A stretch of DNA of 64,000 nt from Microvirga sp. VF16 (GTDB lineage: Bacteria; Pseudomonadota; Alphaproteobacteria; Rhizobiales; Beijerinckiaceae), in assembly GCF_016864375.1 (NCBI RefSeq), contig NZ_CP069354.1, positions 2,067,501 through 2,131,500 on the forward strand, read 5' to 3'. Each line of letters opens with the position of its first letter. Position 1 is the stretch's first letter. A model generated the notes under the pieces. It was given only the letters and a program-made list of their open reading frames with translations, was not told the origin of the DNA and searched no databases. Shown piece after piece: positions 10,081 through 18,358 of this stretch. The position numbers and the translations under genes were made by a program.

Positions 10081-10157
10081 GCGGGCGTAGCTCAGTCGGT
10101 TAGAGTGCCGGCCTGTCACGCCGGAGGTCGCGGGTTCGAGCCCCGTCGCCCGCGCCA
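10081..10157 (+). tRNA. tRNA-Asp (anticodon GTC)
   Basis: A full cloverleaf is readable: acceptor GCGGGCG/CGCCCGC, D arm with AGCTCAGTCGGTTAGAG, anticodon stem CCGGC/GCCGG around CTGTCAC, T arm GCGGGTTCGAGCCCCGT, discriminator G and encoded CCA. The GTC anticodon reads Asp codons. Confidence 0.97.
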
Positions 10158-10251
10158 CTCTCCCTAAATGCTGTAGCAGTGATACTGTCTTCGTCCGTCG
10201 AGATTTCTCCTGTCGAGGCGACAGGCTCTCCATTCGCATTCCTGAACGAAC

Positions 10252-10274
10252 AAAGGAGCCGCGAGGGCTCCTTT
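10252..10274. terminator. Intrinsic terminator between tRNA-Asp and phoX
   Basis: A 9-bp stem AAAGGAGCC/GGCTCCTTT with a GCGAG loop lies between the plus-strand tRNA and the convergent phoX gene. The A/T ends of the stem can serve both directions. Confidence 0.6.
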
Positions 10275-10302
10275 GCCGATCATTCAGGATCTGAGCAGGG
10301 TG

Positions 10303-12270
10303 TCAGGCGATCTTGCCGCCGCCCTGCTTGGTGATGACGAGCACGGAAGGACGGGTCGGCAGGTTGTCCTTGAAATCCGGCCAGCGGGTGATCGGATTTT
10401 CGAAGGTCGATGTCGCACCTTCCTCCGCCTCGCCGGGATGCTGGACGGCAAGGAAGAGCGATTCGTCGTCCGGGGTGAAGAAGGGACCGCATAGCTCGCC
10501 GCCGACCGGCACGCGGAAGAAGTGCTTGGACGTGCCGCGCATCTCGCCCTCGGTTTCCAGTGCCCACAAGCCGTCCGCACGGCCGGTCGCCTTGGCGTTG
10601 TTGCCGTCGGTGGAGATCCACAGGCGGCCCTGGCTGTCGATGGCGCAGTTGTCTGGCATGCCGAACCAGCCGTTCTTCGTCGTTTCCGACGAGAAGGTCG
10701 CGCCGACCGAAGCGACCGACGGGTCGCCGCACTTCACCAGAACCTCCCAGGTGAAGGCGGTTGCAGCGTGATTGCCGCCTTCCGGCATCATCTCGACGAT
10801 ATGGCCGAAGGCGTTGTTGGCGCGCGGGTTGGCCGCGTCCACCTGATCGTCCTTGCGGCGCGTGTTGTTCGTCAGCATGACGTAGACGCGGTTGGTCTGA
10901 GGATTGGCCTCGATATCCTCGGGGCGATCCATCTTGGTGGCGCCGAGAAGGTCCGACGCGCGGCGGGTCTCGATCAGCACGTCGGCCTGGCTCTTGAAGC
11001 CGTTGGCCTCGGTCAGCGGCCCCTGGCCGTGGATCAGCGGCAGCCAGGTGCCCTTGCCGTCCGGGTTGTACTTGGCGACATAGAGTGTGCCTTCATCGAG
11101 CAGGCCGAGATTGGCCGCCCGGTTCTGCGTGTCAACCTTGCCGGCAGTGACGAACTTGTAGACATAGTCGAAGCGCTCGTCGTCGCCGAGATAGATCACA
11201 TAGCGGCCATCGCTGTTGGTGATGCCGGCGGCGCCTTCGTGTTTGGTGCGGCCCAGCGCCGTGCGCTTCTTCGGCACGAAGTTCGGATCGAAGGGATCGA
11301 TCTCGACCACCCACCCGAAGCGGTTCGCCTCATTCGGTTCCTTGGTGAGATCAAAGCGGTCGTAATACTTGCCCCAGGCATAGGCAGGCGTGCCGAGGCC
11401 ATAGCGCTTGTAGTTCTTGGCTTCGGCATGATCGTCGCCGAGCTTACCCCAGAAATAACCGTTGAAGTTCTCTTCGCAACTGAGCCAAGTGCCCCAGGGG
11501 GTCACGCCACCGGCGCAGTTGTTGATCATGCCGTTCACCTTGCGGCCGGTGGCATCGGCCGAGGTCTTCATGCGGTCGTGGCCGGCGGCGGGGCCGGTGA
11601 TGTCCATCGGCGTCGCGGCGGTGATGCGACGGTTGTACTTGGAATCCTTCACCACCTGCCATCGGCCGTTCACGCGGCGGATCTCGACGACCGCACCGCC
11701 ATGGGCCGCAACTTCGATATCGACCAGGTCCTTGGTCATCTTGGAGAAGTTGGCATCCTTGGTGTCCTGGATGCCGACACCCGGGAACATCAGTTCCTCG
11801 TTGGTGTATTCGTGGTTGGCCACGAGCAGGCCATGGTCGGCCGAACCGTTGAGCGGGATGAAGCCGATGAAGTCCGTGTTGTAGCCGAACTGACGCGCCT
11901 GTTTCTCGGCGGTCTGATTCATCGGGTCGAACTCAGGGGCATCGGCAAAGATCGGGTCGCCCCAGCGCAGCAGCACCTGGGCATCGTAGCCCTCGGCCAC
12001 ATGGTGGGTCTGGTCGACGCCGGCCTCGATTTCCTTGAAGTTGAAGGATAGGCCGTTCGCCTTCTTTGCCGGCTGCTCATTAGCAGCCAGGGCGCGGGTG
12101 CCCACGGTCGCTGAGATCGCGGCGACGGCAAGCGAACCGCGCAGGAGGTCGCGCCGGTTGAAGCGCGTGGCGATGATCTCGCCCATGGTGAGGTTTTGCG
12201 TCGGATTAATTCCGACATTGCCCGAATCTTCTAGCTCGCTCGAGCGCATGCGGCCCTTGTGCTCGTCCAT
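10303..12270 (-). CDS. phoX: PhoX-family phosphatase (DUF839), Tat-exported
   Basis: A 655-residue PhoX/DUF839 protein, a calcium- and iron-dependent alkaline phosphatase family that frees phosphate from esters in the periplasm. A twin-arginine signal is present in the N-terminal 60 residues (NRRDLLRGSLAVAA, cleavage near ALAAN), preceded by the ~35-residue extension usual for PhoX. The body carries family features such as NCAGGVTPWGTWLSCEE, PRASDLLGATKMDRPEDIE and a C-terminal GELCGPFFTPDDESLFLAVQ-type segment. The ATG at 12270 has GGAGAAG five bases upstream. No Pho box was identified with confidence. Confidence 0.9.
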   Translation of the reverse strand: MDEHKGRMRSSELEDSGNVGINPTQNLTMGEIIATRFNRRDLLRGSLAVAAISATVGTRALAANEQPAKKANGLSFNFKEIEAGVDQTHHVAEGYDAQVLLRWGDPIFADAPEFDPMNQTAEKQARQFGYNTDFIGFIPLNGSADHGLLVANHEYTNEELMFPGVGIQDTKDANFSKMTKDLVDIEVAAHGGAVVEIRRVNGRWQVVKDSKYNRRITAATPMDITGPAAGHDRMKTSADATGRKVNGMINNCAGGVTPWGTWLSCEENFNGYFWGKLGDDHAEAKNYKRYGLGTPAYAWGKYYDRFDLTKEPNEANRFGWVVEIDPFDPNFVPKKRTALGRTKHEGAAGITNSDGRYVIYLGDDERFDYVYKFVTAGKVDTQNRAANLGLLDEGTLYVAKYNPDGKGTWLPLIHGQGPLTEANGFKSQADVLIETRRASDLLGATKMDRPEDIEANPQTNRVYVMLTNNTRRKDDQVDAANPRANNAFGHIVEMMPEGGNHAATAFTWEVLVKCGDPSVASVGATFSSETTKNGWFGMPDNCAIDSQGRLWISTDGNNAKATGRADGLWALETEGEMRGTSKHFFRVPVGGELCGPFFTPDDESLFLAVQHPGEAEEGATSTFENPITRWPDFKDNLPTRPSVLVITKQGGGKIA

Positions 12271-12395
12271 ATCGGCTTCTCCGTGTCGTGGGGACGCAGC
12301 CGGATTAGAACTGTTCTATGTAAGTCTGGTGACAGTGCCGCGAAATCAGACCACTTCGGCGGGACATCCTGAGCCAGATCATTTATGGTTGGACA

Positions 12396-12653
12396 ATGAG
12401 CAACAATATTTCCGAGCTTCGAGAACAATTATCCGATCAATGGCAGAAGGTTGCCATCGATCTGATCCGGAAGGGAATTCCGGCCGACATGGTGTTTGAG
12501 TCTCTTTTGACCGTGGGATTGGCCGGCCACGTCGAGCTTCACGGCAAGGATATGACGGCCGGCAAGCTCGTGGCCATTGCCGGGCAATTGTCCGATCAGG
12601 TCAGGCGTGAGAAGGAGGCTCTGCAGGAGGCTTCCAACGCGACGAAGAACTAG
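12396..12653 (+). CDS. Small hypothetical protein
   Basis: An 85-residue soluble protein beginning MSNNISELREQLSDQWQKVA, predicted mostly helical, with a C-terminal charged coil (QLSDQVRREKEALQEA). No domain recognised. It is divergent from phoX. Codon use resembles neighbouring genes, supporting that it is real. Confidence 0.65.
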   Translation: MSNNISELREQLSDQWQKVAIDLIRKGIPADMVFESLLTVGLAGHVELHGKDMTAGKLVAIAGQLSDQVRREKEALQEASNATKN

Positions 12654-12820
12654 CCATCCAAATCTGCGCATTCGACTTACGGCTAAAGCGTCATCAAAAT
12701 TGCACGTGAGGCATTTTCCCGGTGCAACGTCTGGGGTTATTGTCGCGTTAGCTCGGCGAAGTTCTTCGAGGCGGCGTTGGCCGCTTCTCCGCCCAACAGC
12801 CATAATGGGGTCGTGCCCTC

Positions 12821-13246
12821 ATGCAGCCGGCGCTCGACAGCAATACCCTGGACCGCTTGGTAGCCCTTGGGCGCAAGCAGGGCCATCTCACGAACCAGGA
12901 TCTCGAGGCCAATCTGCCGATCGCGTCCATGAGTGCGGAGGAGATCGCGCTCGTCGTCGTCCATCTGGAAGAGACCGGCGTTCCGGTCGAATTGGACGAT
13001 AGACTCGTTTCACCGAATGCGAAGGCCAGCCCGACGCCGGTCAAAAGTGCTGAAATCATTCCCTTCCCGGGTCGTGCCGCGACCGCGCGGATGAAACGGC
13101 GAACGGCTCCTCTTCAGAAAGCGCTCCAGTCCGAGACCGCCAAATCGGCCGAGCAGGAGAGGCGGACCACCCATTGGGTCGTCGCGGTATCCGGCCTGCT
13201 GATTCTGATACTGCTGGTCGGTCTCGTCATGATGCTGGGTGTCTGA
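12821..13246 (+). CDS. Sigma-70 region 1.1 domain fused to a C-terminal membrane anchor
   Basis: A 141-residue protein. Residues ~8-58 (LDRLVALGRKQGHLTNQDLE...LPIASMSAEEIALVVVHLEETGVPVELDD) match the autoinhibitory region 1.1 of primary sigma factors: the GK.QGYLT turn, LP, and the final GI.V strand are in order. No sigma region 1.2-4 follows. Instead there is a basic linker (ARMKRRTAPLQKA) and one hydrophobic helix at about 118-140, ending two residues before the stop, so it looks tail-anchored with the domain facing the cytoplasm. Family resemblance is seen directly; sequestering RNA polymerase or sigma is inference only. Confidence 0.75.
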   Translation: MQPALDSNTLDRLVALGRKQGHLTNQDLEANLPIASMSAEEIALVVVHLEETGVPVELDDRLVSPNAKASPTPVKSAEIIPFPGRAATARMKRRTAPLQKALQSETAKSAEQERRTTHWVVAVSGLLILILLVGLVMMLGV

Positions 13247-13277
13247 TCTTCACATCCTTCGACGAGTGTGACGACGC

Positions 13278-14498
13278 TCAGAGTTCGGCCTGGGCTTCGC
13301 CTATGACGGGAAGTGGTTTGACGGCCGGCCCGCTGAAATGCGTAGCGCTGAGCTGACTTTTCGTTTCGGACGTGAAGCCAAGATCCAGGAACGCCGTTCG
13401 CGGATCGAAGAGGGATTTCGCTGCCGCCGTCTCGTCATAGCCGAGAATGGCTTCAAGCTCGGGAACGATCCTTGGTGCTGGGGCCGAGACAATCGCCGCG
13501 AGTGCATCCGACGTTGCATCCGGCATGGCGGCAGCCGCGAGCTTGATCTCGCGCGGGCGCTGCGGTGGAAGGGGCACCGTCGCGACGATCTCCTTGAGGC
13601 TTTCCGGATCAGCCGAGGCAACCATCGTCGATGTGCTCGGAGCCGGATTCTCCGCCTGCTGCGCGGGTGCGGTGTTCTTGCGGCCAAAGAGATTGGCAAA
13701 CAGATTGCCGATGGACGGCCCGCTTCCGGCCGAGGCCTGAGTGGCGAGAGAGGCGTTGCGAGACACGATCTCGGCTTTCGCCAATTCGTAACCTGCCAGC
13801 GGCTTGCCGTTGGAGGGAAGGTGAAGGGTCTTCCCATCGGGGAACAGCTGAACAAGCTGCTGCTGGGTCATGCGCGGCCAGGCGCGCACATTGCCGGTGT
13901 CCACATGGACGAAGGCGGAGGACGCATAATAGCCCACGCCGCCATACTGCATCTTCATGGCGACGGCGCGCAGCCGGGCCGTATCCACATCGGGTAGGCG
14001 GATATCCATGGCCTTGCCGAGCATGTGCTGGCTATTCTCGGCGACACCGCTCGACCGGCGACGCAAGGCGCTGTTGGTTTCCGGCGACCGATAGGCGGAG
14101 ATGATGTTGATGGGCTGCGACGAGCCGGATTCCCGATAGACTTCCCAGAGAATATCGAACAGGCGCGGATCCATCTTGGCCGGCTTTTCCACGCGCCAAT
14201 CGCGCAGGAACCAGTTGAGCTGCTGCAGCCCGGCAGAGTCGTATTGCCCATTGCGCCGGAAGGTTACAGTCAAGCTTTCCCGCGTGTGAGTATGGAAGAA
14301 TGAGAGGGTACGCGTCTCTCCGAAAGCGGCGGCATCCTGAACGCGCGCTGTCGCCAATAGGAGAAAAGATGCCGTACTTAAGAGACTTAATGCCAGATAA
14401 GATGCGCTCTTCCTGCCGGGCAGGTAGCTGCGTTTGGACGCAGATACTACCCTGCGTCCGCCAGCCGATCGTTCGGATCGGGCGAAAATTCGCGCCAT
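13278..14498 (-). CDS. DUF882 / peptidase M15-type envelope protein
   Basis: A 406-residue protein of the YcbK/DUF882 group, zinc peptidases related to D-Ala-D-Ala carboxypeptidases acting on peptidoglycan. A basic N terminus and a hydrophobic helix (YLALSLLSTASFLLLATA, ~33-51) act as signal or anchor. The catalytic domain has SAYRSPETN, HMLGKAMDIRLP (zinc His and Asp), GGVGYY and FVHVDTGNVRAW (zinc His). A long Ala/Pro-rich tail of ~150 residues, without known domain, follows. It sits beside an L,D-transpeptidase, consistent with wall remodelling. Confidence 0.85.
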   Translation of the reverse strand: MARIFARSERSAGGRRVVSASKRSYLPGRKSASYLALSLLSTASFLLLATARVQDAAAFGETRTLSFFHTHTRESLTVTFRRNGQYDSAGLQQLNWFLRDWRVEKPAKMDPRLFDILWEVYRESGSSQPINIISAYRSPETNSALRRRSSGVAENSQHMLGKAMDIRLPDVDTARLRAVAMKMQYGGVGYYASSAFVHVDTGNVRAWPRMTQQQLVQLFPDGKTLHLPSNGKPLAGYELAKAEIVSRNASLATQASAGSGPSIGNLFANLFGRKNTAPAQQAENPAPSTSTMVASADPESLKEIVATVPLPPQRPREIKLAAAAMPDATSDALAAIVSAPAPRIVPELEAILGYDETAAAKSLFDPRTAFLDLGFTSETKSQLSATHFSGPAVKPLPVIGEAQAEL

Positions 14499-14582
14499 GG
14501 TTCGTTAGTTCCCGCGTCCCTTGAGCGACGTGTGATCGTTAACCATGGCAAAAATAGGCGCGAACCGTACCTTTTTGCTTAA

Positions 14583-15281
14583 TCAGGAACGGGCAGCGGT
14601 CTGATTTCGCTTGGTGCGACCAGAAAGCACCACCACCTTCGTGCCCGTCGGGGTGTGATTGTAGAGGTCGATGACGTCCTGATTGATCATGCGGATGCAG
14701 CCGGATGAAACATTGGTGCCGATGGTCCATGGCTCGAAGGTGCCGTGGATGCGGTAGAGGGTGTCCTTGTTGCCCTGCCAGAGATAAAGGGCGCGGGCGC
14801 CAAGAGGATTGCCGGGACCTCCAGGCATGCCGGCACCGCCGGGCAGTTCACCCATCTGCTCCATGAGTTCGGGTTGCCGCCCGAACATCTCCTTCGGTGG
14901 ATACCAGTCCGGCCATTCCTGCCTGTCCTTGATGGTGGCGGTTCCAGACCAGCTGAAGCCCGAACGGCCGACACCAACTCCGTACCGCACGGCCATGCCA
15001 TCGCGCATGACGAGGTAGAGGTATCGCGCACGAGGGTCGATCACGATGGTGCCTGGCGGCTCGGCCGTGTCGTAATGAACTACCTTACGCAGGTAGGCCG
15101 GATTGATCCTGGATAGCTCAATCCCAGGAACCGGGAAAAGATCGTCGTCGATGGGGGCGTACATGCGCTGATAGGCGGACATCTCCCGCACCGACTGGGC
15201 GTAGCCGCGGTGGATCGGCAGACCGGCGCCTACGGCTGCGGCTGAGGCTCCAAGCAGGAAGGTTCGGCGGCTGAGGTCCAT
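14583..15281 (-). CDS. L,D-transpeptidase (YkuD domain)
   Basis: A 232-residue exported L,D-transpeptidase, which makes 3-3 peptidoglycan cross-links or attaches proteins to the wall. MDLSRRTFLLGASAAAVGAG is a twin-arginine-like signal peptide. The YkuD signature is complete: HGTFEPWTIG followed by SSGCIRM with the catalytic Cys. An insert rich in Gly/Pro (LPGGAGMPGGPGNPLG) precedes the active site, as in many rhizobial members. It is transcribed in the same direction as the neighbouring DUF882 gene. Confidence 0.92.
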   Translation of the reverse strand: MDLSRRTFLLGASAAAVGAGLPIHRGYAQSVREMSAYQRMYAPIDDDLFPVPGIELSRINPAYLRKVVHYDTAEPPGTIVIDPRARYLYLVMRDGMAVRYGVGVGRSGFSWSGTATIKDRQEWPDWYPPKEMFGRQPELMEQMGELPGGAGMPGGPGNPLGARALYLWQGNKDTLYRIHGTFEPWTIGTNVSSGCIRMINQDVIDLYNHTPTGTKVVVLSGRTKRNQTAARS

Positions 15282-15424
15282 TGTGCTCTCCCCGAGGGAC
15301 TTAACTCGACAATATGAAGACGCTGGACCATGCGTCTCGGTTTCATGATAGCTGCTATGCTTCAGGGTTAAGAGAAAGCCTGACCGTTCACATTCGGGCG
15401 AGCGCAGGGCAGGGGCAGCTCATT

Positions 15425-15889
15425 ATGGCGATTGAAAATCTCTCGTGGTCGTGGCTGGCAGGAGTTGCGCTGCTCGGCATCGTGTTCGTTCTGGTCCTCT
15501 TCTGGACCCGCAAGCCGCGCTATCGCCGCCACTCGATCATGACGGAAAACGAGCGCGAATTTTACCAGCGTCTTCTCGCAGCATGTCCCGATTGTCAGAT
15601 CTGGCCCCAGGTTCCCATCCTGGCGCTCGTCCGGCCCGATGCGAAGGAAGGCAGCCGTGCCTTCTGGATCGCCTTCAAGAAGGTATCGAACACGCGCGTC
15701 GATTGGGTCGTCATTCAGGATATGGAGGTCCTTGCGATCATCGAGCTCGACGACCGCTCTCACGATGCCCGAAAGGATGCTCAGCGTGACAAGGTTCTGA
15801 AGTCATGCGGCTATCGCGTCATCCGGTTCAACTCGAACCGCAGGCCCGATCCGCAGCAGATCCACGAGGCCATCTTCCAAGTGCAATAG
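15425..15889 (+). CDS. DUF2726 protein with N-terminal membrane helix
   Basis: A 154-residue protein. One transmembrane helix (WLAGVALLGIVFVLVLFW, ~10-27) is followed by a DUF2726 domain with VDWVVIQDMEVLAIIELDD and RDKVLKSCGYRVIRF. DUF2726 belongs to the restriction-endonuclease-like fold; the IELDD...RDK arrangement resembles its catalytic acid-lysine pattern. The ATG at 15425 is chosen because it begins just before the membrane helix; a 37-codon upstream extension is open but unconvincing. Activity is unproven. It ends five bases before a convergent gene. Confidence 0.75.
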   Translation: MAIENLSWSWLAGVALLGIVFVLVLFWTRKPRYRRHSIMTENEREFYQRLLAACPDCQIWPQVPILALVRPDAKEGSRAFWIAFKKVSNTRVDWVVIQDMEVLAIIELDDRSHDARKDAQRDKVLKSCGYRVIRFNSNRRPDPQQIHEAIFQVQ

Positions 15890-15893
15890 GGAC

Positions 15894-16904
15894 TCAGGCG
15901 CGCATTGCCCTCCGTTCGTCTGCTCGGAAGCTCTCAAACACCTCCTCCCGAAGCACATCCGGCTCCGACAGGTAGCGGGCGGAATGATGGAATGGCGTGA
16001 CGTACCGGACCCCGGCTTCGCGGGCGATGGATCCGGCTTCCCACGCGGTCAGGTGAAGAGACGCGATGGCGAGCGCGCGGTCGCGCTCCAGAAAGACGGC
16101 TTCAATGAAGAGTTGGTCGGCTTCGCGGGCGAGCTGCAGGATTTTCGTGCGGTTTTGCGGATGCGGCGCCGCGTCCGTGACATAAGCGACCGCCTGACCG
16201 GAGGCGATGTGCAACGCGCTGCCCTTCAGCTCACCCAGGCGGATGCTTCGTCCTCCAGGAATGGCGACGGGATGATCGTCGGGCATACCGAGGCGGACAG
16301 CCCGCTTGGCATCGTTGAGCCAGGGGCCGGTCGGAAGATCCAACTCGTTCAACATGCCTCGCCACACATTCACTTGAAGCACCTCCCGTAGGGCGAAGGC
16401 GAGGGAAGGGATACCATGGTCGAGGGCGACGCACTCGATCCTGAACTCACCTTCCATCAAGGCGACGCCTTGCGGAAAGACGGGCGGCTCGATCTCGCGT
16501 CGGGTGAAGGCTTCACGAGCATGGAACTCAGCAGCTTTCGTCAGACGAAGGCCATCGCAGTCCATCGCTCTCAGGCAGAAATCGACCGAATTCTCGTCCA
16601 GAAGATTCCAGGTGAAGCTTCGGATCCTATGTTCCACCTGCGCCACGAAGCCCGGCGGGCCGATGAGGGTCAGGGGAAAGGGGCGGTGAAGGCAAAGGCG
16701 AAACAGCCGGTCGAAACCGGCCATGTGGTCCACGTGCGTGTGTGAGACGAAAACGTGGCTCACCCGTAGCAATTCGCGAGAGGAAAGGGCGCCGACATCG
16801 CCAAGATCGAAAAGGATCGCCCGGCGGCCATAGCGAAAATCGAGATAGAGGCCCGGATCGCCGAAAGGATCGTTCACAAGGCGAGGTTGAACAAGCCAGC
16901 TCAT
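15894..16904 (-). CDS. Metallo-beta-lactamase fold hydrolase, RNase Z-like
   Basis: A 336-residue MBL-fold protein. The metal motif SHTHVDHMAGFDRLF (HxHxDH) is near residue 55, followed by a distant Asp (YVTDAAPH) and His (FHHSARY), the order seen in ribonuclease Z (tRNase Z, which trims tRNA 3' ends) and its relatives. The alignment of motifs supports the RNase Z branch but the size and divergence leave the substrate open. No signal peptide, so cytoplasmic. Confidence 0.82.
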   Translation of the reverse strand: MSWLVQPRLVNDPFGDPGLYLDFRYGRRAILFDLGDVGALSSRELLRVSHVFVSHTHVDHMAGFDRLFRLCLHRPFPLTLIGPPGFVAQVEHRIRSFTWNLLDENSVDFCLRAMDCDGLRLTKAAEFHAREAFTRREIEPPVFPQGVALMEGEFRIECVALDHGIPSLAFALREVLQVNVWRGMLNELDLPTGPWLNDAKRAVRLGMPDDHPVAIPGGRSIRLGELKGSALHIASGQAVAYVTDAAPHPQNRTKILQLAREADQLFIEAVFLERDRALAIASLHLTAWEAGSIAREAGVRYVTPFHHSARYLSEPDVLREEVFESFRADERRAMRA

Positions 16905-16943
16905 GCGGCGCCAACGGCCCCGATCTCGGCAGGTTCCCTCATA

Positions 16944-16977
16944 CGAGAGCGAGCCCAGAGGCCTTGGCTCGCTCTCG
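16944..16977. terminator. Strong hairpin, possible terminator
   Basis: A perfect 12-bp stem CGAGAGCGAGCC/GGCTCGCTCTCG with a 10-base loop is followed by CATTTTTC on the plus strand. No plus-strand gene ends nearby; it more likely stops or stabilises the minus-strand transcript from 17324. Confidence 0.45.
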
Positions 16978-17021
16978 CATTTTTCAAGATGCTGGCTGAT
17001 CCGACCTATAGGTCGGAGAGA

Positions 17022-17324
17022 TCAAGGTTCGTCCTCGACCTCCTCAGGGTCGGTCACGTCGACCAGGAACATGATATAGGGACCTTCTTCCCCGTCATCG
17101 TCATCCTCGTCGTCATCGAAATCCGCGTTCTCGAATTCGGTCTTTTCCTCTTCCGTCGCGGCCCTGACGTTAAGGGTGGCGAAACCGTCCCATAAGGGAG
17201 CTCCGTCGCTCTCAAGCACTTTGAGATCGTCCTTGAAATCCTCGCTCATGAGGAGCTCGCGGGCTTCATCTTCATCGGCATTGGTGATGGCAACCGGCTT
17301 GTCGCTGATCGTAAGCGTGAACAT
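17022..17324 (-). CDS. Small acidic hypothetical protein
   Basis: A 100-residue very acidic protein starting MFTLTISDKPVAITNADEDEA, with an Asp/Glu run in the middle (FDDDEDDDDGEE) and a DPEEVEDEP tail. No known domain, signal or membrane segment. Codon use is regular and a GAAAGGAAGA ribosome site precedes the ATG. Function unknown. Confidence 0.65.
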   Translation of the reverse strand: MFTLTISDKPVAITNADEDEARELLMSEDFKDDLKVLESDGAPLWDGFATLNVRAATEEEKTEFENADFDDDEDDDDGEEGPYIMFLVDVTDPEEVEDEP

Positions 17325-17459
17325 GATTCTTCCTTTCCATTCGCCCGCAAGGGATAACCACTAACGCTCGACCCCGCACGTTCGTGGCAGGGGATATGCA
17401 CATGAAGCGACATGAAGATGACGGAGCGCAGGACCGATCATGGACAAGACAAGCCCCGC

Positions 17460-17846
17460 TTACTGGACGCCCTTCTTCTTCAACCAAGCCTGCATCTCGG
17501 CAATCTCACGCTCCTGTTCGCGGATCACGTCGGTGGCCCATTTGCGGATCTGCTCGTCCTTAGCATGTTGAAGCGCCACCTTCGCCATATCGATGGCACC
17601 CTGGTGATGCGGAATCATGCTTCGAACGAAATCCACATCCGAGTCGCCGCTGAATTGGATGTCCATGTTGCGATGCATCGTCTCATTGGCTTGGCGGTAG
17701 CCCTGCGTGGACGGGGCCTTCTGCGCCTGCGCGGTTTGAGCAGGCGTCGAATGGCCGGAATGGCCTCCATGGGAAGTCTGCGCCAAGGCGAGGGCAGGAG
17801 AAACGGTCAAGGCGACGGTAAGGGCAAGGGAGTGGATCTTCATCAT
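17460..17846 (-). CDS. DUF305 exported metal-associated protein
   Basis: A 128-residue protein with signal peptide MMKIHSLALTVALTVSPALALA, a His-rich stretch (SHGGHSGHS) and a DUF305 domain: NMDIQFSGDSDVDFVRSMIPHHQGAIDMAK and a helical C terminus. DUF305 is a ferritin-like fold family often found in copper and other metal resistance loci; HHQGAIDMA is its hallmark. The frame is open far upstream, but the signal peptide fixes the start at 17846 or 17843. The broken copper chaperone immediately upstream supports a metal-related setting. Confidence 0.85.
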   Translation of the reverse strand: MMKIHSLALTVALTVSPALALAQTSHGGHSGHSTPAQTAQAQKAPSTQGYRQANETMHRNMDIQFSGDSDVDFVRSMIPHHQGAIDMAKVALQHAKDEQIRKWATDVIREQEREIAEMQAWLKKKGVQ

Positions 17847-17937
17847 TGCTGCTCGTGACTTGAAAGAAATCAGATGGGACCAATCCGCGTGAATGGAACC
17901 CCATGGCGGTATGGTCATGTCTACTGTGGCGTCGCTC

Positions 17938-18151
17938 TCAAGCGTCATGATGAGAGAGGAGGCGGGCCGGGCAACCCGCCTTGTCCAGCGCCTGCAGTAG
18001 CAAGGTTTCTCCTCGGTTCGAGGCGACCGTGACGATATGGCTTTCCAGGTCGACCTCAACCAGGAGCTGGTGGAGCGAGCTCGTGAATCGCCTGGCTGAC
18101 GGCTCTCAGGCAGCCGCCGCAATGCATATCCGGAACGTGAAAATGGTGAAT
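17938..18151 (-). pseudogene. Heavy-metal-associated (HMA) copper chaperone, frameshifted
   Basis: Two reading frames on the minus strand together rebuild a typical ~70-residue HMA chaperone. The first half reads HFHVPDMHCGGCLRAVSQ and hits a stop soon after the CxxC metal motif. The second half, one base out of frame, reads VEVDLESHIVTVASN then LLLQALDKAGCPA and ends at 17938. The switch lies near 18055-18068. No ATG precedes the first half (an ATT at 18151 is in the expected place after AAAAAGGA). Inserting one base would restore the frame. Either a recent loss of function or a sequence error. Confidence 0.6.
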
Positions 18152-18358
18152 GGTCGGGATCCTTTTTCTCAAAGGCCCGAGGTTTCTAGACCTTCCTACG
18201 ATGGGAAGATCGAGGGAAGCAGGAGAGGTTATTCAGGCGATATGCTTGTCAGCATAAAGGATGTGATTGCAGCAGCTTATCTTCTTCGAGTAGCTCTGTT
18301 ATCGCGGATAAAGATACAAATTTTTTAGGGGTAGCCGACCGTGGTCGGGACGAAAGAA

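Noticed and set aside
10522..12051. 509-codon plus-strand ORF opposite phoX
   Set aside because: Antisense shadow; PhoX motifs and Tat signal are on the minus strand.
17981..18328. 115-codon plus-strand ORF
   Set aside because: Overlaps the frameshifted HMA chaperone on the other strand and has no protein-like features.
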